Source: Semisulcospira habei
Lineage: Eukaryota > Mollusca > Gastropoda > Semisulcospiridae
Direction: 5' to 3'
Length of the DNA stretch: 64,000 nucleotides
Assembly (NCBI GenBank): GCA_036245525.1
Contig: BTPG01000003.1
Coordinates: 139,996,485 to 140,060,484, forward strand
Positions 1 through 11,063 of the stretch are shown here, one piece after another; the first letter of the stretch is position 1, and each line of letters starts with the position of its first letter. The notes beneath the pieces were generated by a model that saw nothing but the letters and a program-made list of their open reading frames with translations, had not been told where the DNA came from and searched no databases. The position numbers and the translations under genes were made by a program.

Positions 1-300
1 TATAAAAAAAACTGATCATAGGTAAATCTATCCAGTAAAAGAAAGCACATACTTGTAGCACTATGTTACACAAACACATATCACTCATTTAAAATCGCAA
101 CAAAAGTATTTTGAAAACACAGTAAAGCTTTAAAGCCAGCACAAATTTGGCACTCTACCCACATAAAGTAAAGAAGGCCTACTATCAGGCGGTACCAGAC
201 GTGCCCATCAGAATGCGCTGTAACTAGGTCACTTCGCCACCTGATAAGCTAGCGTGGCACTCCTTAACTAAATGGGTGGGTTTGCAGAAGAACTGAACAG
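1..300. other. No feature seen
   Basis: AT-rich unique-looking DNA. I see no open frame with coding character, no hairpin element and no simple repeat before the C-run at 306. Confidence 0.6.
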
Positions 301-305
301 CCGTG

Positions 306-384
306 CCCCCCCCCCCCCCACACACACACACACATCCCCAACCCCTCCCTAAAACCAAAAAAAAGGCGGGGAGGGGGGGGGGGG
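306..384. repeat. C-run, (CA)n and G-run low-complexity tract
   Basis: A run of C is followed directly by (CA)n, and 25 bases later by a purine/G-rich run. This is simple-sequence DNA; short reading frames across it are artefacts of composition. Confidence 0.9.
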
Positions 385-487
385 AGGCCAGGGAAGAAAA
401 AAAGCTGTTAAATAAGTAGAGGAAGAAAATGCGATGTAAATAAAGATATAAACAAATGTAAAAATGACATACATGCAGGTGTCAACA

Positions 488-680
488 ATATTACTATTGC
501 TACTACTGCTGCTACTACTATTACTACTACTACTACTAGTAGTAGTAGTAGTAGTACTATTACTACTACTTCTTCTGAAACAACAACCATAACAACAACA
601 GCAATAACACAATAACAATTACACTGATGCAATCACAATAACAACAACATGCAACAACATCACAGCAACAACAACAATAG
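488..680. repeat. Trinucleotide repeat (ACT/AGT, then ACA)
   Basis: Imperfect (ACT)n turns into (AGT)n around 537, making a self-complementary block, and then grades into an (ACA)n-like tract. The Ser/Asn/Thr- and Val-rich frames across it on the minus strand are homopolymer translations, not genes. Confidence 0.9.
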
Positions 681-895
681 CAGCATTAGCATCTGCCTAC
701 GGGGATAAAGCCTGTCCCGTATCTTGACAGAATCGGATGATTCGGGTTGTGTTTTGTTTTGTTTTTTTACAGACGTCTGAAGCCAGGCATCACTTTTATC
801 TTTCATATCTTACCATCTAGCATCAGCCCAAGTGGACATTTACTCGTTGGAAATAAAAAGCAGATTCACGAATTCATATATTTCTTTAACTCATT

Positions 896-1099
896 TAGCC
901 CGACGCACGTATTTCCCAAATTTTGGAGGCGTCATCTAACGTCTATGCACCTGTTGCAGGAGATGGATCGACCATGATAATTCAAGGGTAGTGCCAGATT
1001 AGCTTGGCGCCGACAGACGCCAAGCTAATCTGGCACTACCCTTGAATTATCATGGTCGACCCATGTCTTGCTGTAGTGCGTCAGGGCTGAATGGGTTAA
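896..1099. mobile_element. Palindromic TTAA element, family B' (near complete)
   Basis: The copy starts TTAACTCATTTAGCCCGACG and ends with the inverted counterpart GGGCTGAATGGGTTAA. A near-perfect hairpin fills about 966-1061, with arms reading TCGACCATGATAATTCAAGG and its complement around a short loop. One flank between end and hairpin carries the family-typical TTTGGAGGCGTCATCTAACG. Structure is that of a non-autonomous piggyBac-like MITE; no coding capacity. Confidence 0.8.
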
Positions 1100-1445
1100 A
1101 AATCCACTTCTGCTTCTTTCGGATCATTATTTCTTTAATCAAAGCAAACTTTACCAATAAATGATTACTAATGGTCAGTATTTCGCAATATCTATATCTC
1201 ATGAAGTGTTCTATGCATGTCTTTCAATAATACTGCTTTAGTTCGTTCGTTTGTTCATTTCCAAAAATTAGTTAATGGTCTGATTTATCAAATTCATATG
1301 TATTCATTCATATCCAGCACATACTCGTAGATCACCGATACTGAATTAAAGTATTGACAACAATTTGACAACAACCAGTCCCAAATGATCGGTACCGTGA
1401 CTAGAAATCTACTCCATTTGTTAAATGATGGGTGAAATGTTCACG
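1100..1445. other. No feature seen
   Basis: AT-rich sequence between two palindromic elements. No gene, hairpin or tandem repeat recognised. Confidence 0.6.
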
Positions 1446-1675
1446 TAACCCCTTCAGTGACAATGGACCTGATTTAAAATTTCGACCTCTGAACTACGGC
1501 ACACTGCTAGGCTGACAACCGTTCTGTGCGTGGAACTGACGTCACACACAAAACTGAGTCTCAGCAAGAGGCATACATCCTCATGAGCCCCCCGCATCTG
1601 CGGGGGGCTCATGGGGATCTATGCCTCTTGCAGCTGTCTGGCAGTTACCGTGACCCGGAAGTGAAAAGGGGTAAA
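1446..1675. mobile_element. Palindromic element, family A
   Basis: Ends resemble the family A termini (GTAACCCCTTC at left, AAGGGGTAA at right). The hairpin at 1564-1631 reads GCAAGAGGCATACATCCTCA on the left arm and its complement on the right. The central run has six C paired with six G, where most copies have five with five, so the length change is present in both arms. Confidence 0.75.
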
Positions 1676-2029
1676 GGCTAAAAGGCATGTGTCCGCCCGT
1701 TCCATTTAATTAATTTCCTTTTGGGTTTTTGTTTCAGCAAGACATGGCCAAAAAACCTTGCAACAGTCTGCGCAGGAAAACGAAGGAGAAGAAATTAAAT
1801 CAATAAATGTAAATCGAGGAATTGGAGAAAAATGCCGGGACGGCAACGTCACAGCTAAGACGAATGGAGTCTTCTCCCTTTGCGCAGGGAAAAGTAAGAA
1901 ACAATGCAAATTAAATGTTTTTGTGTCCACTGCTGGGGTCTAATGCATGAATGCAGCTTTAACGCAGATTGAGGCCGAACGTCACAATTTTATTTTCAGG
2001 CTTGAGAGTAGAGGTTAGAAGCCAATTAA

Positions 2030-2518
2030 TTAACCCCTTATTTGCCAGTGGACGCCCGCAGATTGTGTTTTTGAAATCATTGTGAACTGATGTTGCTTCA
2101 AAGTTCCCCAGCCGTCAAAGGAACATGGATACAGAGTGGTGTCAGCAAGTGGCATAGATCCTCATGAGCTCCCGCAACAACTCCCTCTTGACACAATTTT
2201 GCATTCATGTTCCTTGGACGGCTGGGGCTCTTTAACTCCTTCTACCCCAACACCGAAACCCCAAAATTTTTCCCCTTGTCCTATGAAGACTGACTGCTTT
2301 GCAGTGCAGGGCACAGATCGACCTTGATAGTTCAAGGGTGATGCCAGAATAGCTTGGCGCCCATAGGCGCCAAGCTATTCTGGCATCACGCTTGAACTGT
2401 CATGGTCGATCCTTATCTTGCCGTGGTGGGTCTGGGGTAGAATGATTTAAGTAGAGTTAAACTAACGCTATAAGATTTCAGAAATCAATCTGCGTTCGCT
2501 GGCATGGGAAGGGGTTAA
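2030..2518. mobile_element. Family A element interrupted by a family B element
   Basis: Left end TTAACCCCTTATTTGCCAGT; right end GCATGGGAAGGGGTTAA. The inner flanks are also inverted: CCAGCCGTCAAAGGAACATG near 2110 and CATGTTCCTTGGACGGCTGG near 2208. A complete family B copy lies inside at 2232-2450, flanked by TTAA on both sides. Removing it would rejoin the family A flank, so B landed in A at a TTAA. Confidence 0.8.
2232..2450. mobile_element. Family B palindromic TTAA element, nested in family A
   Basis: Begins TTAACTCCTTCTACCCC and ends GGGGTAGAATGATTTAA. The hairpin spans about 2312-2412; the centre reads GCTTGGCGCCCATAGGCGCC. Target-site TTAA is visible on both sides inside the host element. 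Confidence 0.85.
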
Positions 2519-2783
2519 ACCCCGAACTAATCAACCCAACCAGCCAAAATGTCTTCATAAGCCACCCCGGCTGGATGCAGTGGAAGGGGTCAATACGGAC
2601 ATTTGACTCCTGCAGATGATCAGTGGGAATTCGGTGATGAAGGAAATGAGTGTGGCCATTTTTTTCTTTAAATTATGAGTAGGAAATTTGAACTTTCGAT
2701 CCCAGATTTCGCCATTTCCGCCCTTGTTAGGCTGCATTACTGCCGAGCTGATTTTTCTTACGTTTTCTTTGCTTCAGAAACCA

Positions 2784-2884
2784 CCGCCCCCCAACCCCCA
2801 CCCCCACCCCAAGTCCCTCCCCCCCCCCTCCCTCCGCTATCACTCCATCCCCTCCCCGTCCCTTCCTCTCTCCCCCCCCCCTCC
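2784..2884. repeat. C-rich low-complexity tract
   Basis: Long runs of C broken by A, T and short CT blocks. Proline-rich frames across it reflect composition only. Confidence 0.9.
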
Positions 2885-2917
2885 ACCACTCATAAACACT
2901 AGCTTTCTCTAGATTTG

Positions 2918-3106
2918 AACCAGGTCGCCAAGAGCCCCTAGCCGTCCACGGAACATAGATACACAATGGTGCCACTACGAGACATAGATCCTTAGGAGCC
3001 CACGCAACTGCGGGGGCTCATGAGGATCCATGTCTCTGGCGGTTAGATTGTGCTCCAGTTGCATTTTGATTGCGTTCATCTCATTTCCTGACTGTGAGGG
3101 GGTTAG
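2918..3106. mobile_element. Family A element (diverged)
   Basis: Hairpin at 2979-3037 with the family A core (GAGACATAGATCC left; complement right). Upstream flank carries CTAGCCGTCCACGGAACATAG, close to the family consensus; the far end reads GAGGGGGTTAG. Several arm mismatches indicate age. Confidence 0.65.
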
Positions 3107-3126
3107 ACGTACAGTTACACGTCGTC

Positions 3127-3327
3127 TTAACCCCATCGCTGGCAAAAAAAAGTGATCACAATCCATATGCAAGAGGTATAGATCCTCATGAGCCCCCGCA
3201 GCTGCGAGGGCTCATGAGGATTTATGCCTCATGCTAAGACCATTTTGTAGCCATGTTTCTTGGACGGCGTTGAAATAACCAAACGATTTCAGAAACACAT
3301 AAATGCGTCAAGTGGCAGGTAAGGGGC
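3127..3327. mobile_element. Family A element, opposite orientation
   Basis: Starts TTAACCCCATCGCTGGCAAA, hairpin 3169-3234, then the long-flank motifs TGTTTCTTGGACGGCG and GATTTCAGAAACACAT before an end at GGCAGGTAAGGGG. Orientation is reversed relative to the copy at 2918, and the two lie almost head to head. Confidence 0.7.
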
Positions 3328-3740
3328 CCAGACGAACAATGGGCATCCCACGAAAAGAACCACTAGTTCGAATAGTTTTCATTGCCTCAGAAATACGTTT
3401 TTCTTCTCGTGCGATGCAAACATGATTGAAGGTCACAAGAACTTTGTGACAGTTTAGTAAAATACTGAAACTAAAAACTAAAAAAAAAGGAACATTCAAA
3501 CAGAATAATGCAATTTGAAAGTTGTACGTTGTACTGGCATTCGTAAATTGCAGCGTCTGATGCGAAAATTACAGAGAACAGACCTTACAAGACGGCAACA
3601 AATTGGTCTGACCTTTTAAAAGTGCACCGGCCCGATGACATTTTGCGCATTGGGATTGTACTTGGGTGACATTTTTCTTGTTGCAATTTATTGTCCTGAT
3701 TTCTAAAGCAGCTTACCCCTGCTCACAACCCAACGCCTAT
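3328..3740. other. No feature seen
   Basis: No gene, repeat or hairpin recognised up to the C-run at about 3744-3782. Confidence 0.6.
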
Positions 3741-3864
3741 CCCGCCCCCCCCCCCCCCCCCCCGGCAACCCCCCCCCCCCCACCCCTCGCAAAAAAACCC
3801 ACAAAACAAACAAACAAGTTTTTCAATCTTTTCTGATGTTTTCCCTTGTTTTGTGTCTGCTCCT

Positions 3865-3914
3865 TTAACTTATTCGAGACGTGCCGCCTGGGCGGCATGT
3901 CTCGAATGAGTTAA
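3865..3914. mobile_element. Family D minimal palindrome (50 bp)
   Basis: TTAACTTATTCGAGACGTGC on the left is mirrored by GCATGTCTCGAATGAGTTAA on the right with almost no loop. The whole element is a single hairpin ending in TTAA on both sides; it is the shortest family D copy here. Confidence 0.85.
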
Positions 3915-3989
3915 ATTCTTCTTGTTTGTGTGTGTAATAATTCAGTAGGAGCAGTTTGCAGATTTAAGATCCTGTTTTGATTCTTGTTA

Positions 3990-4165
3990 TCTTTATTATC
4001 TTTTTCGTTTGTTTCTCTTTTTGTTTCTCTTTTTGTTTCTCTTATTGTTTCTCTTTGTGTTTATCTTTTGATTTCCTTTTTTGGGTTAGGGGGAGGGGAG
4101 GGGGGTTCTTGGCTTTTTTTCTTCTCCTTTGGGGGGGGGGGGAGTTTGAGGGGGAGGGGTGGCGG
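3990..4165. repeat. T-rich (TTTCTCTTTTTG)n-like and G-rich tract
   Basis: Three to four copies of a TTTCTCTTTTTG-like unit followed by G-rich simple sequence. No coding evidence. Confidence 0.8.
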
Positions 4166-4337
4166 TACATGGTGGCAACTTCGGGGACTCATGAGGGTTC
4201 AGGTCTCTTCAACGGAATAGCGTCTCGCCTTGCCTCGGCGTTAAGGGCTTAAGACAGATAGACACAGACAGACACAGACAGGCACGGGCAGAAAGACAGA
4301 CAGAAAGACAGCCTGCCGGACAGAGACAGATTCCAGT

Positions 4338-4422
4338 AGCAAAACGTCTTCGGCCCCACGACAGCCGCACAGTCGTGCGCGGGGTCCACTGCGGCCGTCG
4401 TGGGCCCGAAGACCTTTGTGCT
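4338..4422. mobile_element. Family F GC-rich hairpin
   Basis: Left arm AGCAAAACGTCTTCGGCCCC, right arm GGGCCCGAAGACCTTTG, with a GC-rich core around GTGCGCGGGG. It lies just right of a CAGACAGA-rich stretch (4255-4330). No TTAA ends. Confidence 0.75.
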
Positions 4423-4946
4423 TATTGGGGAGGGACAGACAGAGAGCTATATGTAACACTGACCAGCCCCATCTTTCTTTGTCCTCACCCAGATAATGAG
4501 ACAAGGAACGCGTCACCCAGAGACTCGGACCATTTCTCACACCACACGCCCCAATCTGCACTCACAGAGACACCCAGCCTGCGACACACACCTACTACCT
4601 ATTACCACTCCGAGACAGCCGTCAATCTCTCTGTACGTGTAGCAGAATTTTGTGATGGTGTGCGCTTGCAACCTCGGAACTAAGAATAGACCGCTGTAAA
4701 ATCCCGATGAATTTCGTGCATGCGTATCGCCGGCTCAACTCCGAATTTTCGAGTAAACAAATGAGTACAAGATACCGGTGAGACCTATTCGCTTTGTCGA
4801 TCTTCAAATTACGTCTGTGGAGCCTAGAAGCATTACCACTCACGTGCCAGCAAAAAGCTTCGACCTTTACTCGAAACAATTGCTGGGGCAGGCCAATGGT
4901 ATTCCAAAACACGATCACGTGGTTTTCTGTCACCGTCTTCCCCGGT

Positions 4947-5041
4947 AGCAAAACGCCTTCGGGCCTACGACGGCCGCAGTGTGCCCGCACACGGCCGTGC
5001 GCGGGCCCACTGCGGCCGTCTTGGGCCCGAGGACCTTTGCT
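4947..5041. mobile_element. Family F GC-rich hairpin
   Basis: Second copy of the family: arms AGCAAAACGCCTTCGGGCC and complement, core GCACACGGCCGTGCGCGGGC. Arms pair almost throughout, with isolated mismatches. Confidence 0.8.
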
Positions 5042-5811
5042 GGACTTTACAGCGGTGTGTTCTGTGCTTTGCAGAAAAACAACAAGAACGGTTTTCATTT
5101 CGGTCAGAAGAATTATGTAAAGAATTTTGTTTTCCTCCCTACCTCACACGACCAGTCACTTTAGCGCAAACTGTACCATGTGACCGTGATATAAAAACCA
5201 CTGTAGCGAAAAATGGCGGACGTTTTATAGCCCTCTCGATGACGCGTTAGGACCTCGTTTTCGAGTCTTGACAGCAACTCGGTTCGACAAAATAGCAGAA
5301 AAAAAAAAACGCATTAAAGTAGTCCTATTTGACGTAATACACATCATCTGCCTTATGCTTTACGACGTGAGGAGCCAACTTACACAATATTTCACCACTA
5401 ATTACACAGCGCAAACAGCAAAAGCCTTCGCCAAATCCATCTCATCGCCATGCACCGAGACATTTTCAAAGTTCGGGAAACCACGGAACAAAAATAGCTT
5501 CCGAGTTTTTTTTTAACCAATCAGAGACAGCAATCCTTGCAAACCGGCAACACACTGTCGTCTGCTCAGCCACCAACATGCCACAATTTCACCAAAGCAC
5601 AGAGCAAAAAATTCAAGAACTAATACGAAAATACACACCCAGCAACACTATACACAAAGCACGATAATTGCCAAAGTTCTCTCTTCACGTCACTCAATGC
5701 GGAACTATCTGAAGAAAAACATCTCACGAATTTTCGAAGACTATCTGACATCATGTCAACGCTGTAAAATAAAATCTTACCTTAAAATCCATCTCAGCAC
5801 TAGTCCTGCTG
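5042..5811. other. No gene recognised; left flank of LTR element
   Basis: Contains a YY1-like AAAATGGCGGAC at about 5209 and an upstream TATAAAAA at 5191, but the frame opened by that ATG stops after four codons. I cannot support a promoter or gene here. The last 200 bases have no counterpart at the other side of the LTR element. Confidence 0.5.
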
Positions 5812-7073
5812 TGTAACGCACGCAGACTTGCCCACAGTCGTACGCACAGACTCTCACGCAACAGACGCATACACCGCCACTGACTCAGACGGGCGCATTC
5901 ATGCGGTAAAACACAACACACGGGCTCCCTTTCTAAAGTAACCTTTATACACTATAAATGAAAAAGAACGACTTAAATGACTATCAACTATATACACTGT
6001 TCTATTATCACACCACACACGTATCACAATATCTTTGCCAGGTTAGGTCTTAGTCTCACATTGCCTCCAACCTGTTTGATGTTGCCTGGTTACGTTGGTC
6101 CTTCTCACGTCTAGGCGTGAAAGTCCTTCGTCGTACGCTTATTGCCGTCCTGTCTCTTTGGCACGGACGTCCTCGTTCTCGTACGGTACTCAGTTCTCGT
6201 TTTGACTTGGGTGTCTTGGTCCCAGTCAGACTCTCAAAAGAGCTGGAGGGATGACCTCACGTAGGTCCCACCTGTGACTCGACGTCTCGGCGTCCGTCTT
6301 TTCCACTCTTTTACAAGAAATCTGAATAGACAACAAAAGTCCCAACGTAACACTTGCTAAACACACAACATATTGGATCAATGAGAAACGTCACGTAACC
6401 TGGCTGATACAAATAACTCACACGTTCATTCACACACACACACGTGCTTCATAAACTATTTTCGTATCACCCCCATATCTCTGTCACTATCTTGAAACAG
6501 ACTACAGCCTAACTGACACTATTGCTATACCTTACTCTATACCCTGGAAAAGACTATGCTTACCCAACCACGCACTATCTTCATAGCGGCTTAGACATAC
6601 ACACTTCATATTCCTTTAGTCATCTAACTCGGTAAACAACTATATACAAAAACACCGGTTACTTCACCGAATTCTAAACATACTATAACTAAACCAAACC
6701 GGAACACCGCTATACAACCACATTAATCTTACCACGCATACTGTCTTTAACTAAACAACTATCAATACTACGTTTATAGAAACATACCTGAAATCTAGAC
6801 TTCAGAGTCTTGGAATGCGGGCTAGGTAACTCAAACACAACCGTTCCATACGACAAGACAGCCCGGACTACCGATCTAGACCTCTGACAGACAGCTTCCG
6901 CCTAGAACTCACTAAACAGAACTCACTAAAACTCCGTGCTAACCATGCCTTACAGATTTCACATGGAGCCTCGTGCCACCCGGATTATCGGCACAAACAA
7001 ACCGTTAACAAAAACCCGTACCGTATTTACCCTAATGTATGAGCACTATGCACGAGCATAGAGCTTCATCTCA
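5812..7073 (-). repeat. 3' LTR
   Basis: Plus-strand start TGTAACGCACGCAGACTTGC and end CATAGAGCTTCATCTCA. It matches 9800-11063 throughout, with scattered substitutions and a 4 bp indel (AGACTCTC here, AGACTCACTCTC in the other). Confidence 0.9.
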
Positions 7074-7085
7074 ATTCCCCCTTCC
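7074..7085 (-). promoter_or_regulatory. Polypurine tract
   Basis: On the minus strand GGAAGGGGGAAT lies directly before the TG that opens the 3' LTR. Position and composition fit a plus-strand priming site for an LTR retroelement. Confidence 0.7.
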
Positions 7086-7301
7086 GCGGGAAAAAAAGAA
7101 ACGACCGAGTTTCTTTTTAAGACTACTCGACGTAATATTATCCGAAAACAGGAAAGGACTAACTTTGATTATCTAGAATACAAGAAAAAAAATTACAGCC
7201 GTACGCCTCAACGTACACTCTCGGATCGCACTGCATACACAAAAACAGAACCAACGCGCGAAAACCTCCAGAAATGAAATCGATCCAACGACTGCCCACA
7301 C

Positions 7302-7364
7302 GATCGCGAGACCCCAGTCTCCGACCTACCTACAATCGCGAGACCCTAGTCTCCGATCTACCTA
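7302..7364. repeat. 32 bp tandem duplication inside LTR element
   Basis: Two copies with a 32 bp period, each containing ATCGCGAGACCC and AGTCTCCGA, differing at a few positions. It lies at the downstream end of the protease remnant, where the rest of pol would be expected. Confidence 0.75.
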
Positions 7365-9429
7365 AATATTGGGTGCTGAGCGGCATTTCTGTCCGCAACA
7401 GAAGTATGCCGTCTCAGACCAACCCGACTGTTGGGCCACACCCGCTGACCGATTCCCTGTTTCTGGACGGAAATAACACGTTCCCTCTGCCCGCGAGCAC
7501 GCTTGCTCCGAGCTCTCGTAGCGACTGATGCGACTACACCGTGAGGATCGTGAGCTCGCTTCATCTCTCCCTCTTTAGCGATGACTGGCAGCACACCCTT
7601 CATGTTACCTAGAACTAAATCAACTACTGGCTCGTCGATGACACGATACCAGATTACCTGTGAAAAACTCGGTGTCAATCTCTATATTTGCTAAAGGAAA
7701 AAATTCTACTTTCCCTCCGAACGAAATAACTTTCTGTGTCTGACCTATGAACTGATCTTCCCTCACTAGACTACGTCTGACCCCCGCGGTCGTTGTACCG
7801 GAGTCACAGAGAACAGAAGCAAGACATCCATTTACAACACCGTCTACCAGCGGTAGGCAACCACCTCCGTCACCTGAACACACTGCGCCCAGCTGTGGTT
7901 CCTCCCCGACTGGGACCGCAAAACTGGCTACGTGAGTGGGCTGCACCGCCCCCTCCACCATACCAGGACTGTTAGGACATTGATGAGCCAGATGGCCGTG
8001 CTCCTGATAACCAGCATACTGCGCGCCTGCACTGTAGTACGGACAGCTCCGACTGAAGTGCCCGTACCCACGACAAGAAAAACACTGCGTGTCCGAACTC
8101 GCAACACGACCACACCCACGCAAATAAGTCCCTCCACGTGCGTACGGATCGCTACCGCCATTGCAGTTACCTCGATCACCGCGTCGAAAACGCACAGTAC
8201 CTCTACCGTTAATCCGCTGGGCTCCACGTAAAATATTGATACCCCGGTAACCCCCAGACGTGTTAGCAGCGACCAACCCGACTGGCGGTGTCTCGGTCCT
8301 ACGCGCGAGGTTTTTCGTAGGATGCGCCATCCGAAAAGCCTCCGCATTCTGCACTAACTCGTCCGTAGTCTTGAGGTTACGCTCTCTCAAGAATACCGCT
8401 AGATCCTTGGAAACGCTACCAAAGAACTGTTCAGCCAACATGAGATCGAACAATGCTTCGTAGGTGTGGTCGATCTTTGACAGTTCGACCCAACGTACGA
8501 GCAAATGGGACAACCGTTTGCCAAACGACATAAACGATTCCCCTGTCTCTGGCCGACAAGCTCTCAGGCGTTCCCTAAAACCTTCCGCATTACACTGGAA
8601 CTTCTGCAAGAGACACTCCTTCAAAGTCTCGTACTCTATGTTCCCCGAAACGGTCAAACTATGGTAAAGACTCAAGGCCTGACCCTCAAGCACAGACGAA
8701 AGCAAAACGGGCCAGTTGGCAGGAGGCCAACTCAACGCCTGCGCATGAGACTCAAAACGACACAAAAAGCGTCAATCGGAGTCAACGGACTCTTTAAACA
8801 TTGGCAGTTTAGGAAAATTCCGTATGCCTCGGCCTACTGAATCACTATCTGGTCTAGATCCCGCATCTCGAGCTAACTGTATTTGTACATCCCTATCTTT
8901 CTCTTCTTTCTCTCTCCGGTATTCCAATTCTTTCTCTCTTAAGGCATGTTCCCTCTCGTCCTTCTCTCTCTGAAACGCTCTCTTCTCTCTGTACTTCTAA
9001 TTCCTTCTCCTTAAAGACTCTTTTTTTCTCTTCTCGCTCTCTCTGAATTTCTAGCTCTTTCTCCTCCCTCTGTATCTGCATTTCCAACTCTTTCTCCTCT
9101 CTAAGTCTACGAATTTCTAATTCTTTCTCGTCCCTCACCCTCTGAACCTCTTTTCACCTTTAAGGCTTTCTGAACCTCTAGTTCCTCTTTCTTAAGCACT
9201 CTTTCTCTCTCTTCCCTTTCTCTCTGAGCTTCTATCTCTTTCTCCTTTAGGACTCTTTCTCTCTCTCTTCTCTTTCTCTCTGAGCTTCTCTTTCTTCTCT
9301 CTGAGCTTCTCTTTCTCTCGCTCTATCCTCTCTATCCCTACATTTCTCTACGTAATCAAAAAGCTTCTCATCCTTAAGTCCTAACCTTTCACCCTGTTTA
9401 ATGTAAGCCTCTACCGGGTCTACCTCCAT
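7358..9429 (-). pseudogene. Gag-protease polyprotein, broken
   Basis: The frame would start at 9429 (MEVDPVEAYIKQGERLG), run into a long Glu/Arg-rich coiled coil, then a capsid-like region, a zinc knuckle and a retropepsin. In the largest open piece (8765-7620, 381 codons) the knuckle is CX2CX4HX4C at residues 228-241; a second knuckle at about 247-263 has lost its first cysteines. The protease active site reads D-S-G at residues 321-323. Breaks: the coiled-coil frame stops at 9247 and shifts within 9250-8890; an in-frame TGA lies at 8774-8772; a frameshift near 7660 moves the protease C-terminal part (motif LVLGNMKG) into another frame that ends at 7358 after a TRA-type linker. Such linkers normally lead to reverse transcriptase, which is missing. 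Gypsy-like by Gag style; exact clade not determined. Confidence 0.8.
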
Positions 9430-9799
9430 ATTTGCTACAACAACTTCCCAAAACTTGAAAACGTAAATATACAAATACCACAACCAAATGACGGAAAAAA
9501 ACTTAATGAAATCTCACAATATCAACTCACGCAGAAACAGTGACCTACTTGACGTCCAGATGGAACGAAAAATAAGAACGATAGAAAGAAGAGCAAGGAA
9601 AAAGAACACTACCTATACAAAAGGAAGAAACAAGAACTAGCTCCTCGTAAGATCCCGAAAACTACAGAAATAACGGATCTTACCCCCTAGAATCGGAGAG
9701 GGGAATCTAACACAACAACATGCACATAGCAACAAATCCTACTCTAAAATCGCTACTCACTATCGCTCGCAAATACTTCTAACCTACCATCACGTCAGG

Positions 9800-11063
9800 G
9801 TAACGCACGCAGACTTGCCCACAGTCGTACGCACAGACTCTCACGCAACAGACGCATACACCGCCACTGACTCAGACGGGCGCATTCATGCGGTAAAACA
9901 CAACACACGGGCTCCCTTTCTAAAGTAACCTTTATACACTATAAATGAAAAAGAACGACTTAAATGACTATCAACTATATACACTGTTCTATTATCACAC
10001 CACACACGTATCACAATATCTTTGCCAGGTTAGGTCTTAGTCTCACATTGCCTCCAACCTGTTTGATGTTGCCTGGTTACGTTGATCCTTCTCACGTCTA
10101 GGCGTGAAAGTCCTTCGTCGTACGCTTATTGCCGTCCTGTCTCTTTGGCACGGACGTCCTCGTTCTCGTACGGTACTCAGTTCTCGTTTTGACTTGGGTG
10201 TCTTGGTCCCAGTCAGACTCACTCTCAAAAGAGCTGGAGGGATGACCTCACGTAGGTCCCACCTGTGACTCGACGTCTCGGCGTCCGTCTTTTCCACTCT
10301 TTTACAAGAACTCTGAATAGACAACAAAAGTCCCAACGTAACACTTGCTAAACACACAACATATTGGATCAATGAGAAACGTCACGTAACCTGGCTGATA
10401 CAAATAACTCACACGTTCATTCACACACACACACGTGCTTCATAAACTATTTTCGTATCACCCCCATATCTCTGTCACTATCTTGAAACAGACTATAGCC
10501 TAACTGACACTCTTGCTATACCTTACTCTATACCCTGGAAAAGAATATGCTTACCCAACCACGTACTATCTTCATAGCGGCTTAGACATACACACTTCAT
10601 ATTCCTTTAGTCATCTATCTCGGTAAACAACTGTATACAAAAACACCGGTTACTTCACCGAATTCTAAACATACTATAACTAAACCAAACCGGAACACCG
10701 CTATACAACCACATTAATCTTACCACGCATACTGTCTTTAACTAAACAACTATCAATACTACGTTTATAGAAACATACCTGAAATCTAGACTTCAGAGTC
10801 TTGGAATGCGGGCTAGGTAACTCAAACACAACCGTTCCATACGACAAGACAGCCCGGACTACCGATCTAGACCTCTGACAGACAGCTTCCGCCTAGAACT
10901 CACTAAACAGAACTCACTAAAACTCCGTGCTAACCATGCCTTACAGATTTCACATGGAGCCTCGTGCCACCCGGACTATCGGCACAAACAAACCGTTAAC
11001 AAAACCCGTACCGTATTTACCCTAATGTATGAGCACTATGCACGAGCATAGAGCTTCATCACA
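9800..11063 (-). repeat. 5' LTR
   Basis: Plus-strand start GTAACGCACGCAGACTTGC, end CATAGAGCTTCATCACA. In element orientation it is the upstream LTR and would carry promoter functions; I did not identify a TATA box with confidence. Confidence 0.9.

Larger units (their letters stand above)
5812..11063 (-). mobile_element. LTR retrotransposon (Gypsy-type Gag), non-autonomous
   Basis: Two ~1.26 kb direct repeats bound a 2.7 kb interior that encodes only a broken Gag-protease on the minus strand. On that strand the LTR starts TG and ends CA, and a purine run (GGAAGGGGGAAT) abuts the 3' LTR as a polypurine tract should. No reverse transcriptase, RNase H or integrase is present: the interior goes from protease straight to the polypurine tract in under 300 bases. 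The two LTRs differ at roughly a dozen sites by eye, so the insertion is fairly recent. I see no target-site duplication (left flank ...CTGCTG, right flank ATGTT...) and no convincing tRNA primer site. Comparable Gag-only elements are known in plants as TR-GAG; the comparison is mine. Confidence 0.85.

Noticed and set aside
349..632. Open frames on the minus strand rich in Ser/Asn/Thr or Val
   Set aside because: They are translations of an (ACT)n/(ACA)n trinucleotide tract; no domain, no coding context.
4622..5098. 158-codon minus-strand frame
   Set aside because: Overlaps a family F hairpin for a third of its length and has no recognisable domain.
5191..5230. TATA-like and YY1-like motifs as a host promoter
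   Set aside because: The ATG frame ends after four codons and no exon follows; motifs of this length occur by chance.
10043..10372. 109-codon minus-strand frame inside the 5' LTR
   Set aside because: Lies wholly within the LTR; the equivalent region of the other LTR is interrupted, and nothing resembles a known accessory protein.
5812..11063. 5 bp target-site duplication for the LTR element
   Set aside because: The bases outside the two LTRs (CTGCTG and ATGTT) do not match at any small shift.
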